Made by a program: the position numbers and the translations under genes. Shown piece after piece: positions 55,331 to 64,000 of a stretch of DNA of 64,000 nt. How positions within the stretch are numbered: the stretch's first letter is position 1; the number at the start of each line of letters is the position of its first letter. The notes under the pieces are model-generated. The model was given only the letters and a program-made list of their open reading frames with translations, ran no database searches and was not told the DNA's origin. The stretch covers positions 1,054,001-1,118,000 of the forward strand of contig OZ242168.1 in assembly GCA_965205275.1 (NCBI GenBank), given 5' to 3'. This DNA is from WTFY01 sp965205275. Lineage in GTDB: Bacteria; Pseudomonadota; Gammaproteobacteria; UBA4575.

Positions 55331-56350
55331 TCAGATATATTCCTTTATCAAAATCTCCGCGATCTGGATGCTGTTCAAAGCAGCCCCTTTTCTCAGATTG
55401 TCACTCACCACCCACATATTGAGTCCGCACGGATGTGAAATATCCTCACGAATACGGCCTACATACACCGCATCCTTCCCCTCCGCTTCAGTGGCTGCCG
55501 TGGGATATCCGCCATCCTGATGGCTGTCCACTACCTGAATACCTGGTGCAGCCGCCAGAAGTTGTTTTGCCTGCTTGGCTGACAAGGGTTCCTTCAGTTC
55601 AAGATGTACGGCCTCGGAATGCCCGTTTACCACCGGGATGCGTACCGTGGTGGGATTTACCAGAATGGAGTCATCTTCCATGATCTTCTGGGTCTCCCAC
55701 ACCATTTTCATTTCCTCCTTGGTATAGCCGTTATCCAGGAACGCATCAATATGTGGCAGGGCGTTAAAGGCGATCTGTTTCGGATACACATTGCAGGTAA
55801 CGGGTTCGCCACTGATAATCTTCCTGGTTTGCTGGTCCAGTTCATCAACGGCCTCTTTCCCGGTGCCGGACACCGCCTGATAGGTCGCCACGTTAACGCG
55901 TGCAATACCGACTGCGTCATGAATGGGTTTCAGGGCCACTACCATCTGGATGGTTGAACAATTCGGATTGGCGATAATCCCACGGGTTGTATAGTGGGCA
56001 ACCTGGTGGACATTGACTTCCGGGATGACCAGGGGGATATCCTCTTCATACCGGAATTGCGAGGTGTTATCAACCACCACACATCCCTGTCCGGCTGCCT
56101 TCGGCGCATACTTTTTTGAAATACTTGCGCCTGGTGAAAAAAGCCCGATTTGCGTGTTCGAAAAATCAAAGTCCGCTAGGTCCTGCACCTCGATTTCCCG
56201 ATCCCCAAAGCGAACCTTCTTGCCGGCCGATCGAGCGCTCGCCAATGCATCGACACGATCAACCGGGAATTTTCTTTGTGCGAGGATGGCAAGTATCTGC
56301 TCACCTACCGCACCGGTAGCGCCTGCCACCGCAACATTATATTTTTCCAT
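55331..56350 (-). CDS. asd: Aspartate-semialdehyde dehydrogenase
   Basis: A 339-residue Asd of the common NADP-dependent type. The N-terminal 'VAGATGAVGEQILAILAQRKFP', the catalytic Cys in 'ANPNCSTIQMV' and the later His region in 'NGHSEAVHLEL' are clear. It makes aspartate semialdehyde for Lys, Thr, Met and diaminopimelate. It follows leuB by about 20 bases, continuing the leuC-leuD-leuB-asd order known in Pseudomonas. Confidence 0.95.
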   Translation of the reverse strand: MEKYNVAVAGATGAVGEQILAILAQRKFPVDRVDALASARSAGKKVRFGDREIEVQDLADFDFSNTQIGLFSPGASISKKYAPKAAGQGCVVVDNTSQFRYEEDIPLVIPEVNVHQVAHYTTRGIIANPNCSTIQMVVALKPIHDAVGIARVNVATYQAVSGTGKEAVDELDQQTRKIISGEPVTCNVYPKQIAFNALPHIDAFLDNGYTKEEMKMVWETQKIMEDDSILVNPTTVRIPVVNGHSEAVHLELKEPLSAKQAKQLLAAAPGIQVVDSHQDGGYPTAATEAEGKDAVYVGRIREDISHPCGLNMWVVSDNLRKGAALNSIQIAEILIKEYI

Positions 56351-56373
56351 AGTGCGTTTTGTATTTTTCGAGT

Positions 56374-57459
56374 TTAGTGTGGAGCCTGAAGCAATGCACG
56401 AATTACAGCATTACCCATTTCGTTTGTCCCGATAGACTGCTGCCCTGAATGTACAATATCTGCAGTTCGTAATCCTTCAGCAATCACCTGCTGTACAGCC
56501 TGCTCAACCAGGTCTGCAAGCCGGGATTCATGTAAACTATAGCGCAGCATCATCGCCACCGACAGGATAGTAGCCAACGGATTGGCAGCATCCTTGCCGG
56601 AAATATCCGGAGCCGAGCCATGCACAGGCTCATACATTCCCTGATCTTTGCTGTTTAATGAAGCCGAAGGCAGCATGCCAATGGAACCGGTTAACATGGC
56701 GGCAACATCAGAAAGAATATCGCCAAACATATTGCCAGTTAAGACTACATCAAACTGGTTCGGATTTTTAACCAGTTGCATGGCGGCATTATCTACATAC
56801 ATGTGACTCAAGGATACATCCGGATACTTTTGATGCACTGTATCCACTACATCACGCCACAACTCCGAAACTTCCAGCACATTAGCTTTATCGACCGAAC
56901 ATAACCGATGATTTCGTTTTTGTGCAATGCGGAATGCAACATGCGCAATACGCGCGATTTCGTTTTCATCGTACACCAGCGTGTTGAATCCCTGCCGAAC
57001 ATCACCTTCCAGAGTACGTATGCCTCTTGGCTCACCGAAGTAAATCCCTCCTGTTAATTCACGGACGATCATGATATCCAGGTCAGTCACTTGCTCCGGC
57101 TTTAACGAGGATGCTGAAACCAGGGCCGGATACAAAATGGCCGGGCGCAAATTTGCGAACAAATCAAGCTCTGCACGCAAACGTAACAGGCCTTTTTCCG
57201 GACGCAATTCACGGTCTACATGATCAAATTGAGGACCGCCTACGGCCCCCAGCACAACTGCATCAGCGGATTGTGCAAGCCTCAGTGTCTCTTCCGGCAA
57301 CGGGTTCTTGTAACGGTCATGGGCACTGCCGCCCACATGTGCTTCCTCGCATTCAAGTGCAAGGCCGTGTTCTCCAGTCAGACAGACCAGCACCTTTTTA
57401 GCCTGTGCAACCACTTCCGGCCCGATGCCATCACCCGGTAATAACAAAACCTTGTGCAT
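56374..57459 (-). CDS. leuB: 3-isopropylmalate dehydrogenase
   Basis: A 361-residue LeuB, which oxidises and decarboxylates 3-isopropylmalate in leucine synthesis. 'LLPGDGIGPEV' at the start, 'RELTGGIYFGEPRG', 'VDKANVLEVSELWRDVV' and 'TGNMFGDILSD' (metal Asp) are conserved. Length is normal. It is downstream of leuD in the leuCDB-asd block. Confidence 0.96.
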   Translation of the reverse strand: MHKVLLLPGDGIGPEVVAQAKKVLVCLTGEHGLALECEEAHVGGSAHDRYKNPLPEETLRLAQSADAVVLGAVGGPQFDHVDRELRPEKGLLRLRAELDLFANLRPAILYPALVSASSLKPEQVTDLDIMIVRELTGGIYFGEPRGIRTLEGDVRQGFNTLVYDENEIARIAHVAFRIAQKRNHRLCSVDKANVLEVSELWRDVVDTVHQKYPDVSLSHMYVDNAAMQLVKNPNQFDVVLTGNMFGDILSDVAAMLTGSIGMLPSASLNSKDQGMYEPVHGSAPDISGKDAANPLATILSVAMMLRYSLHESRLADLVEQAVQQVIAEGLRTADIVHSGQQSIGTNEMGNAVIRALLQAPH

Positions 57460-57490
57460 AAGTGGATAAAGTCCGGCGAGTATTATTGAA

Positions 57491-58141
57491 TTATCCGTTA
57501 AATAGCCAGGGACAAGACTGCTTTAACCGGGTTTCGTACGATTTGATTTCATCTGCATGTTGCAATGTAAGATCAATTTCATCATAACCATTCAATAAAC
57601 AGTGTTTGCGAAACTCATTGATCTCAAATGAAAATATCCTGTCGTTCACATCGAGGAGGGTTTGTTTTTCCAGGTCCGCCGTACAGGTAAATGCAGAATC
57701 TTTTGCAACCTGTTTAAACAGGTAATCAACTTCTGCTGCCTGCAGTGTAATGGGTAATAACCCGTTCTTGTAACTGTTGCTGCAAAAAATATCCGCAAAG
57801 CTTGGCGCAATCACGGCCTCAAAGCCATAATCCAGAATTGACCACACTGCATGTTCACGCGAAGACCCGCAACCAAAATTTTCCCGTGCCAGTAATATCT
57901 TCGCATCCTTGTAGGCAGCCTGGTTCAACACAAAATCAGGGTCGGTGCGGCGTTGACGAGGGTCCTGTCCGAGCACTCCTGAATCACGGTACCGCCAATT
58001 ATCAAACAAGTGAACGCCAAAGCCGGTGCGTTTCACTGACTTCAGATATTGCTGCGGAATAATCGCATCCGTATCCACATTACTGCGATCCAATGGTAAC
58101 AGGGTAGCTTTGATTCTGGTAAATGACTTCATTGCATCCAC
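57491..58141 (-). CDS. leuD: 3-isopropylmalate dehydratase small subunit
   Basis: A 216-residue LeuD, the swivel subunit paired with LeuC. 'DRSNVDTDAIIPQQYLKS' at the N-terminus and 'ILLARENFGCGSSREHAVW' are typical. The start at 58141 overlaps leuC by 13 bases, so the two subunits are coupled. A second ATG three codons in (58132) is also possible. Confidence 0.95.
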   Translation of the reverse strand: MDAMKSFTRIKATLLPLDRSNVDTDAIIPQQYLKSVKRTGFGVHLFDNWRYRDSGVLGQDPRQRRTDPDFVLNQAAYKDAKILLARENFGCGSSREHAVWSILDYGFEAVIAPSFADIFCSNSYKNGLLPITLQAAEVDYLFKQVAKDSAFTCTADLEKQTLLDVNDRIFSFEINEFRKHCLLNGYDEIDLTLQHADEIKSYETRLKQSCPWLFNG

Positions 58142-59517
58142 TTCCTTACATCTACGAAATGTCCATGTAATGCAGCAGCCACTGCCATGACCGGGCTCAC
58201 CAGGTGGGTACGTCCGCCCTTGCCCTGACGACCTTCAAAATTTCGATTGGAGGTGGAAGCACAACGTTCACCCGCCCCAAGCTGATCAGCATTCATACCC
58301 AAGCACATTGAACATCCCGGCTCACGCCATTCAAATCCGGCAGACTTGAAAACCTTATCCAGACCTTCCTGTTCAGCCTGCTGCTTGACCAGACCTGAAC
58401 CCGGTACCACCATCGCCAGTTTGATATTCGCTGCAAGCGTACGATCCTGTATCAGGTTTGCTGCAGCACGCAGGTCCTCAATACGGGAATTGGTACATGA
58501 GCCGATAAACACCTTGTCAATATGAATGGCTTCTATCGGTGTCCCGGGGTGCAGGCCCATATACTGCAGGGCATGCCGGTAACCCTGGTTTGTATCATCT
58601 GGAACGACTCCATCAACGTCCACTACCATCTCCGGTGATGTCCCCCAGGTGACCTGCGGCTTGAGGCAACTGGCATCCAGTTGTACGACTGCGTCAAACT
58701 GCGCATCGGAATCACTGTGAAGTGTACGCCAGTTTGCTACGGCTTGATCCCACAATGTACCTCTAGGTGCAAAGGGGCGATTGGCAACATATTCCAGGGT
58801 CATATCGTCCACGGCAATCATCCCGGCACGGGCCCCCGCCTCAATCGACATGTTGCATATCGTCATGCGTCCTTCTATGGAAAGTGAGCGAATTGCAGCC
58901 CCCGCATATTCCGCAGTATACCCGGTGGCCCCTGCCGTACCCAGCCTGCCAATGATGGCAAGAATAATATCCTTGGAAGTCACCCCGGGGGGCAGACTGC
59001 CGTCTACCTGAATCAGCATGTTTTTTGACTTCTTCATCAACAAGCATTGCGTAGCCAGTACATGCTCTACCTCAGAGGTGCCGATACCAAACGCCAGCGC
59101 CCCCAGCGCACCATGGGTAGAGGTATGTGAATCACCGCAGACGATCGTCATGCCCGGCAGCGATGCCCCCTGCTCAGGGCCGATGACATGCACGATTCCC
59201 TGCCGGATATCCAGCATTGGAAATTGCGTAAGCGAAAAGTGCCTGCAGTTTTTATCAAGGGTATCAACCTGCAGCCTGGAGATGGGATCTTCAATGCCTG
59301 CACTGCGGTCTGTCGTCGGCACATTATGATCGGCTGTGGCAAGTATGGAGTCCTTGCGCCATGGAACCCTGTCGGCCAGACGCAAGCCTTCGAAGGCTTG
59401 CGGTGAAGTCACTTCATGAATCAGGTGCCTGTCTATGTACAACAGCACCATGCCGTCATCACGCTCATGCACAACATGACTTTTCCAGACTTTACCAAAT
59501 AAAGTGCTACTTCCCAT
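58129..59517 (-). CDS. leuC: 3-isopropylmalate dehydratase large subunit
   Basis: A 462-residue LeuC of the aconitase family. The three cluster cysteines are seen in 'FIGSCTNSRIEDL' and 'EPGCSMCLGMN', and 'IVCGDSHTSTHGALGALAFGIGTSE' is the substrate region. Length is near normal. It is the first gene of leuCDB-asd; the MFS gene lies about 30 bases upstream. Confidence 0.96.
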   Translation of the reverse strand: MGSSTLFGKVWKSHVVHERDDGMVLLYIDRHLIHEVTSPQAFEGLRLADRVPWRKDSILATADHNVPTTDRSAGIEDPISRLQVDTLDKNCRHFSLTQFPMLDIRQGIVHVIGPEQGASLPGMTIVCGDSHTSTHGALGALAFGIGTSEVEHVLATQCLLMKKSKNMLIQVDGSLPPGVTSKDIILAIIGRLGTAGATGYTAEYAGAAIRSLSIEGRMTICNMSIEAGARAGMIAVDDMTLEYVANRPFAPRGTLWDQAVANWRTLHSDSDAQFDAVVQLDASCLKPQVTWGTSPEMVVDVDGVVPDDTNQGYRHALQYMGLHPGTPIEAIHIDKVFIGSCTNSRIEDLRAAANLIQDRTLAANIKLAMVVPGSGLVKQQAEQEGLDKVFKSAGFEWREPGCSMCLGMNADQLGAGERCASTSNRNFEGRQGKGGRTHLVSPVMAVAAALHGHFVDVRKWMQ

Positions 59518-59547
59518 AAATGTTGTACCACATCGTTGTGTTCTTAA

Positions 59548-60714
59548 TTAGCTTGTGCCCAAACGGGGTTTGGCCAGCCATACATATTGAATGAATGCCA
59601 GGGCAGCGACACCCATCGCCAACATATATGCTTCGGAAGAACCGACCGTATTCCAAGTATACCCGCTCATGAGGCTGCCAAGCGAGGCACCCAGACCAAA
59701 GCTGATACTGGAATAAAGTGCCAGACCCTGGCCCTGAAGACTGCCTGAGAAATACCGGTCGATCAGATAAATAGCCGACGCATGAAACAGTCCATATGAT
59801 GCAGCATGCAGCAACTGTGCGAGCAGCAATACAGGCAGGCTGCCTGCATACATGGCAATCAGCCACCATCTCAGGGCAGTCAGAAACATGGCCAGTGCCA
59901 GTAAATACTTGGCACCGAACCTCGGCAATAACCTGTACGCCACAAAAAACAGCATGATCTCGGCAATGACGCCCAGCGACCAGAGCTGTCCAACGGTGGT
60001 ACGTGCATAACCGTGTTCTTCCAGGTAGATGCTGAAGAAGGTGTAATACGGTCCATGACTCACCTGCATCAGAAAAGCTGCCAGCAACAAGGCAAACACC
60101 GAAGGATCAAGACAGGTCTTCAACAATGAAATGTTTTTGATATGAGCAGTATTGCCTGGCTGGTCCTGCACAAACAGGGCATTGATCCAGATGCAGAGCA
60201 AGATAATCAGAATTGCCCAGGGCAAAAGCCCGATGCCCTGGCTTTGCAACAAGGGTGCCAGTGCTGATACTGCCACAATAAATCCCACCGAACCCCATAA
60301 CCGGACGCGGCTGTACAGGTATTTGTTTTCACCCAGATGATTCATGGTGGTCGCTTCAAACTGGGGCAATGCAGCATTCCAGAAAAAACCAAACCCTGCC
60401 AGCACCAGGAACAACGCCCAGTACTCACGCACCAGCAGAACCATAGCAAAAATACTCATCCCCGCAAATAAAGCAATGCGGGTTGCCCGCATCCGCTGGC
60501 CGGTACGGTCCGCAATGTGAGCCCATATAGTAGGCGCAATGATCTTGGTCGCCAACAGAACCGCCGAAAGTTCACCAATCTGACTTGCGGTAAAATCAAG
60601 ATGTTTAAGATACAAACCCCAGTACGGGAGCAACGCACCCACCGTTGCAAAGTAGAAAAAATAGATTGCTGCAAGCCTGCCATATCCTGCAGGCTGTCTC
60701 TGTATGGCCAACAT
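59548..60714 (-). CDS. MFS transporter (HcaT-like)
   Basis: A 388-residue transporter with about twelve helices. The N-terminal 'YFFYFATVGALLPYWGLYLKHLDFTASQIG' and the loop 'WAHIADRTGQRMR' (MFS A-type motif) fit the phenylpropionate/nucleoside-type MFS_1-like branch. Substrate is unknown. It lies between aroC and leuC, on the same strand. Confidence 0.82.
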   Translation of the reverse strand: MLAIQRQPAGYGRLAAIYFFYFATVGALLPYWGLYLKHLDFTASQIGELSAVLLATKIIAPTIWAHIADRTGQRMRATRIALFAGMSIFAMVLLVREYWALFLVLAGFGFFWNAALPQFEATTMNHLGENKYLYSRVRLWGSVGFIVAVSALAPLLQSQGIGLLPWAILIILLCIWINALFVQDQPGNTAHIKNISLLKTCLDPSVFALLLAAFLMQVSHGPYYTFFSIYLEEHGYARTTVGQLWSLGVIAEIMLFFVAYRLLPRFGAKYLLALAMFLTALRWWLIAMYAGSLPVLLLAQLLHAASYGLFHASAIYLIDRYFSGSLQGQGLALYSSISFGLGASLGSLMSGYTWNTVGSSEAYMLAMGVAALAFIQYVWLAKPRLGTS

Positions 60715-60760
60715 GCTGATCTAGGATAAAACAGTTACAGGCTTGTATGCGGCCCGGCCC

Positions 60761-61861
60761 TTATGATACAGAAGATGGAATATCTGGAGTGGCACAGCTT
60801 ACATCCAGGTTTTGTGCCCGATGGCGCATCACATGATCCATGACCACTAGGGCCAGCATGGCCTCGGCAATCGGCACGCCGCGTATTCCCACACAAGGGT
60901 CGTGCCGTCCAGTGGTCACAATTTCTGCAGGGTCGCCATGCACATCAGCCGTTTTTCCGGGAATACGGATACTTGAGGTCGGCTTGAATGCAATGCTGAC
61001 CAGCAGGTCCTGACCTGTTGAAATTCCACCCAAAGTACCTCCAGCATGATTGGCCAGGAATCCGTCGGGAGTGATTTCATCACGGCACTGGCTACCGGTG
61101 TAGGCTACACAACCAAAGCCTGTGCCAAGCTCTACACCCTTGACGGCATTTATACTCATCATTGCATGGGCAATATCGGCATCCAGACGATCAAACACGG
61201 GTTCGCCCAGACCCGGCGGCATGCCATTTGCCACAACCGTCACCCGTGCACCGGTTGAATCACCCTGTTTGCGTAATTGGTCCATAAAACTCTCAAGTTC
61301 TGCGACTTTTTCTGCATCCGGACAAAAAAAGGGATTGGACTCCACCGTCTCCCAGTCCTTATGCTTGATTTCAATTGAACCCAACTGTGAAAGGTAGCCA
61401 CGAATAACGATGCCTGACTTTTCCTTGAGGTATTTTTTGGCAATTGCACCTGCAGCCACCCGCATCGCTGTTTCGCGTGCCGAAGAGCGACCTCCACCGC
61501 GATAGTCCCGCAATCCATATTTTTTCAGATAAGTATAGTCCGCATGACCGGGGCGAAACTTCTCCTTTATACGGCTATAGTCCTTGGAGCGGGCGTCCTT
61601 GTTGTAGACAATCAAACCGATCGGGGTGCCTATGGTTTTACCTTCGAACGTGCCCGACAGAATCTCTACTTTATCCGGTTCACGCCGTTGTGTAGTATGA
61701 CGCGACTTGCCCGGGCGGCGGCGCTCCAGTTCGGCCTGAAGATCTGTACTGTCAAGTTCCAGGGCAGGTGGACAACCATCGACAATACACCCTATGGCGG
61801 TTCCGTGACTCTCGCCAAATGAAGTGACCGTGAACAGTTTTCCCAAAGAATTCCCTGACAT
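60761..61861 (-). CDS. aroC: Chorismate synthase
   Basis: A 366-residue AroC, last step of the shikimate pathway, using reduced FMN. The signatures 'FGESHGTAIGCIVDGCPP', 'YRGGGRSSARETAMRVAAGAIA' and 'GTLGGISTGQDL' are all present. It is upstream of the MFS transporter and divergent from the SCO gene. Confidence 0.96.
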   Translation of the reverse strand: MSGNSLGKLFTVTSFGESHGTAIGCIVDGCPPALELDSTDLQAELERRRPGKSRHTTQRREPDKVEILSGTFEGKTIGTPIGLIVYNKDARSKDYSRIKEKFRPGHADYTYLKKYGLRDYRGGGRSSARETAMRVAAGAIAKKYLKEKSGIVIRGYLSQLGSIEIKHKDWETVESNPFFCPDAEKVAELESFMDQLRKQGDSTGARVTVVANGMPPGLGEPVFDRLDADIAHAMMSINAVKGVELGTGFGCVAYTGSQCRDEITPDGFLANHAGGTLGGISTGQDLLVSIAFKPTSSIRIPGKTADVHGDPAEIVTTGRHDPCVGIRGVPIAEAMLALVVMDHVMRHRAQNLDVSCATPDIPSSVS

Positions 61862-61942
61862 CCTGTAATTGTAGCATTTTCAGGGTTAAAACTGTCTGTT
61901 CTGCCACCCGTGTTTTTAAAATGGCTATACAATAATACGGTC

Positions 61943-62623
61943 ATGCAACCGGTTTCAGAAAACTCCAAAAAAAAACAAATCGCGCGCCGCGACATTTTTA
62001 TGTTGCTTGGTATCGCAGGTTTCACAATTTGCATCACGTTGTATTATTTTGTGCTGTCACAAACGAATACCGGCCTGGATAATCTGAAAAGTGCTACCTC
62101 ATTGCATACCCATCCGCGTTCATTTCCGGATTTCAGTCTGACAGACCACCGCGGACAAGAGTTTTCCGGTCAGCACCTGAAAAATGTCTGGAGCTTTGTT
62201 TTTTTCGGCTATACCCACTGTCCGGATATATGCCCTCTTGCACTCGGCGCGGTTAATCAGGTACTCAGTACTCTTGCAACCCGGGATGCTATACCTGCCC
62301 AGGGTATCTTCATTTCAGTCGATCCGAAACGTGACACAAAAAAACGGCTCAATGATTATGTACAGTATTTTGACCAGGACATCATTGGACTCACAGGCAA
62401 CACGACAGAGCTCAAAAACCTGAGTCAAGCCCTCGGTGTGGTATATTCAGTGTCGGCAGACCATGAGAGTGAAGGCTATCTGGTGGATCACGGTTCACGG
62501 ATTTTCCTGATTGCACCGGATGGAAACCTGATAGCCCTGTTCGGAACTCCTCATGAAAGCAAAGCTATCACCGATGATTTCAGGGTGTTGAACGCCTATT
62601 ACAATACTCAACAGGGAAGCTGA
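61943..62623 (+). CDS. SCO1/SenC family copper chaperone
   Basis: A 226-residue SCO protein with an N-terminal membrane anchor (about residues 20-40). The copper site is Cys-x3-Cys in 'FFGYTHCPDICPLALG', with the later His in 'DHGSRIFLIAPDG'. It helps build the copper centre of cytochrome c oxidase, facing the periplasm. The ATG 61943 is chosen; a GTG at 61910 is possible. Its stop overlaps the psd start. Confidence 0.88.
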   Translation: MQPVSENSKKKQIARRDIFMLLGIAGFTICITLYYFVLSQTNTGLDNLKSATSLHTHPRSFPDFSLTDHRGQEFSGQHLKNVWSFVFFGYTHCPDICPLALGAVNQVLSTLATRDAIPAQGIFISVDPKRDTKKRLNDYVQYFDQDIIGLTGNTTELKNLSQALGVVYSVSADHESEGYLVDHGSRIFLIAPDGNLIALFGTPHESKAITDDFRVLNAYYNTQQGS

Positions 62624-63504
62624 TGAATGCCATATGGAAGCATTGCAAAGGATTTTTATTTCGCTTGTTTCCTCATCATTTCATATCCCGAGTAACATTC
62701 TGGATCACACGCCTGCAAACGCCTTTAAAAAACCCTGCCATACGCGCATTCATATATGCGTTTAATGTAGACATGACTGAAGCCGGTCATCCAGACCCTG
62801 AAGGCTATGCAAGTTTTAACGAATTTTTCACGCGCAGGCTGATTCCGGGGGTTCGCCCCATCGCACCTGGGACAAACGTGATCGTCAGCCCTGCAGATGG
62901 TTATATCAGTCAGCTCTCGGGCTATACCGATCAACAGGCCATACAGGCCAAAGGCCGGTGGTTTTCCATGCAGCAATTGTTGGGCGGAGTCAATGAGTAT
63001 GGCGGTTTGTGCGAACAGGGAAAGCTTGCAACGATCTACCTGTCTCCTGGAAACTATCACCGCGTACATATGCCTTTTGATGGCAAATTAATGGAAATGA
63101 TTCATGTGCCTGGGCGACTGTTCAGTGTGGCACCCTATGCAGCAGAAGTCCTGACTAACCTGTATGCCCGCAATGAACGCATCGTTTCGATCTTCGAAAC
63201 CAGTTTAGGTTACATGGCAGTGGTGATGGTCGGTGCGGTGAATGTCGCGGCTATTGAGATCGCCTGGGAAGGACTGGTCACACCACCACGAAGCAAGGCC
63301 ATTCGCAGAAAAAAATACTCCAGCATGGAACTGAAAAAAGGTGAAGAGCTTGGCGTGTTTAATATGGGGTCTACCGCCATTATTGCTTTTGAGTCGGACT
63401 GCGTCGAGTGGGACCCAGGCCTTCAACTACAACAACCTGTAAAAATGGGACAATCGCTGGGTAGTGCCCGGTTCGTCAATCCGGACATGCCAGCAGTTCA
63501 TTGA
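62623..63504 (+). CDS. psd: Phosphatidylserine decarboxylase proenzyme
   Basis: A 293-residue Psd, which makes phosphatidylethanolamine at the inner membrane. The pyruvoyl-forming cleavage site is in 'GVFNMGSTAIIAF' (Gly-Ser-Thr; most family members read LGST), the His in 'YHRVHMP' is present and 'FNEFFTRRL' lies near the N-terminus. It starts on the last base of the SCO gene. Its end overlaps convergent epmA by 29 bases. Confidence 0.94.
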   Translation: MNAIWKHCKGFLFRLFPHHFISRVTFWITRLQTPLKNPAIRAFIYAFNVDMTEAGHPDPEGYASFNEFFTRRLIPGVRPIAPGTNVIVSPADGYISQLSGYTDQQAIQAKGRWFSMQQLLGGVNEYGGLCEQGKLATIYLSPGNYHRVHMPFDGKLMEMIHVPGRLFSVAPYAAEVLTNLYARNERIVSIFETSLGYMAVVMVGAVNVAAIEIAWEGLVTPPRSKAIRRKKYSSMELKKGEELGVFNMGSTAIIAFESDCVEWDPGLQLQQPVKMGQSLGSARFVNPDMPAVH

Positions 63505-64000
63505 TATCGGCTGCACCTGTGATGAGCATCAGCAAACGGTCCACGCCTAAGGCCACACCGGCACAGTCCGGCAATCCTGCCCTGAGGGCTGCAATCAATG
63601 ATACATCCATCTCCAGCGGTTCTTTGCCTGCCTGTTTGCGCCTGCTGTTGTCCGCTGCAAAACGTCTCTGGTGCTCATCCGCATCGGTGAGTTCCTGATA
63701 GCCATTTGCAAGCTCCAGGTTTCCGGCATACAACTCAAAACGTTCTGCCCTGCCCTGATCACTGATTCTTGCCAGACATGCTTGCTGTACAGGAAAATCA
63801 TAAATAAATATCAGGCGGTCTCTGGGCAGGCGAGCTGCGATCACCTGGTCAAGCAACAACGCCTGATACGCCTCTTCAGATAATTGTGTGACAGGAAAAA
63901 GGTCTGCCTGTGTGCATACAGCCCTGTAGTCCTCCTGTCTGGCGGACCAGGGATCAAGACCACAGTATTGCTGAAAAATATCCTGATAACGGATGAATTC
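63476..64000 (-). CDS. epmA: Elongation factor P beta-lysylation ligase, C-terminal part
   Basis: The last 174 residues of EpmA (PoxA/GenX), with the 5' end beyond the window. It is a class II lysyl-tRNA-synthetase-like enzyme that adds beta-lysine to EF-P. 'ELYAGNLELANGYQELTD' and motif 3 'GVALGVDRLLML' are conserved. The frame is open from the right edge. The convergent overlap with psd (29 bases) is typical of the region in gammaproteobacteria. Confidence 0.92.
   Translation of the reverse strand, partial: EFIRYQDIFQQYCGLDPWSARQEDYRAVCTQADLFPVTQLSEEAYQALLLDQVIAARLPRDRLIFIYDFPVQQACLARISDQGRAERFELYAGNLELANGYQELTDADEHQRRFAADNSRRKQAGKEPLEMDVSLIAALRAGLPDCAGVALGVDRLLMLITGAADINELLACPD

Overview
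The window looks like a chromosomal segment of a gammaproteobacterium. The evidence is gene order: truA-trpF-trpB-trpA-accD-folC-SPOR-cvpA-purF, leuCDB-asd, tyrS-mepM-anmK-erpA-argC, birA-coaX and an rRNA operon with tRNA-Ile and tRNA-Ala in the spacer. A compact dsrE-tusA-flavoprotein-DUF1641 cluster, a tRNA 2-selenouridine synthase and a stand-alone rubredoxin suggest a lineage with active sulfur/selenium chemistry, possibly a sulfur oxidiser. That is inference, and I cannot name a species.

Layout. 1-846: end of a lipoprotein gene running off the left edge, plus a short spacer. 847-10085: a ~9.2 kb integrated island. A 53-bp near-perfect copy of the 3' end of tRNA-Thr(TGT) lies at its left end and the intact tRNA at its right end. 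It carries a tyrosine integrase, an AlpA-type DNA-binding protein, a DUF3102-like protein, a TM2 membrane protein, a secreted protein, a LemA + M48 membrane-protease pair and an abortive-infection (Abi_C) protein, with several broken gene remnants and an IS fragment between them. 10306-13746: core genes coaX, birA, glnS. 13926-17174: sulfur-carrier/flavoprotein operon, a small zinc-finger protein and hisI. 17268-18365: selU. 18427-24260: rrn operon on the minus strand (16S-Ile-Ala-23S-5S) with two promoters, processing stems and a terminator. 24268-25448: a complete IS481-like element inserted directly upstream of the rrn P1 -35 box. 25904-42658: haloacid-dehalogenase-like gene, tyrS (minus), mepM-anmK, erpA, bactofilin, argC, a ClC channel, hemJ, a phosphatase, a PfkB kinase, a class II aldolase, rubredoxin, thiD-thiE-hemL, an esterase and a thioredoxin. 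43357-48810: ppi-lpxH, a ferritin-like protein, an L,D-transpeptidase, purF-cvpA and a SPOR protein. 48869-61861: the minus-strand block folC, accD, trpA-trpB-trpF-truA, an RND-transporter pseudogene, asd, leuB-leuD-leuC, an MFS transporter and aroC. 61943-64000: a SCO protein, psd and the partial gene epmA.

The most informative observations are: (1) the IS481-like insertion that separates an A/T-rich UP-like element from the rrn P1 core promoter; (2) the tRNA-Thr island with an Abi_C defence-type gene at its tRNA end and a LemA-M48 module between two degraded copies of the same coding remnant; (3) a 70-nt helix 9 hairpin (about 18 nt in E. coli) in 23S rRNA that looks like an intervening sequence; (4) a haloacid-dehalogenase-family enzyme whose nucleophilic Asp is Asn; (5) the dsrE-tusA-flavoprotein-DUF1641 operon with a flavoprotein lacking the full sulfide:quinone reductase cysteine set; (6) a 154-bp IS terminus caught between 67-bp direct repeats.
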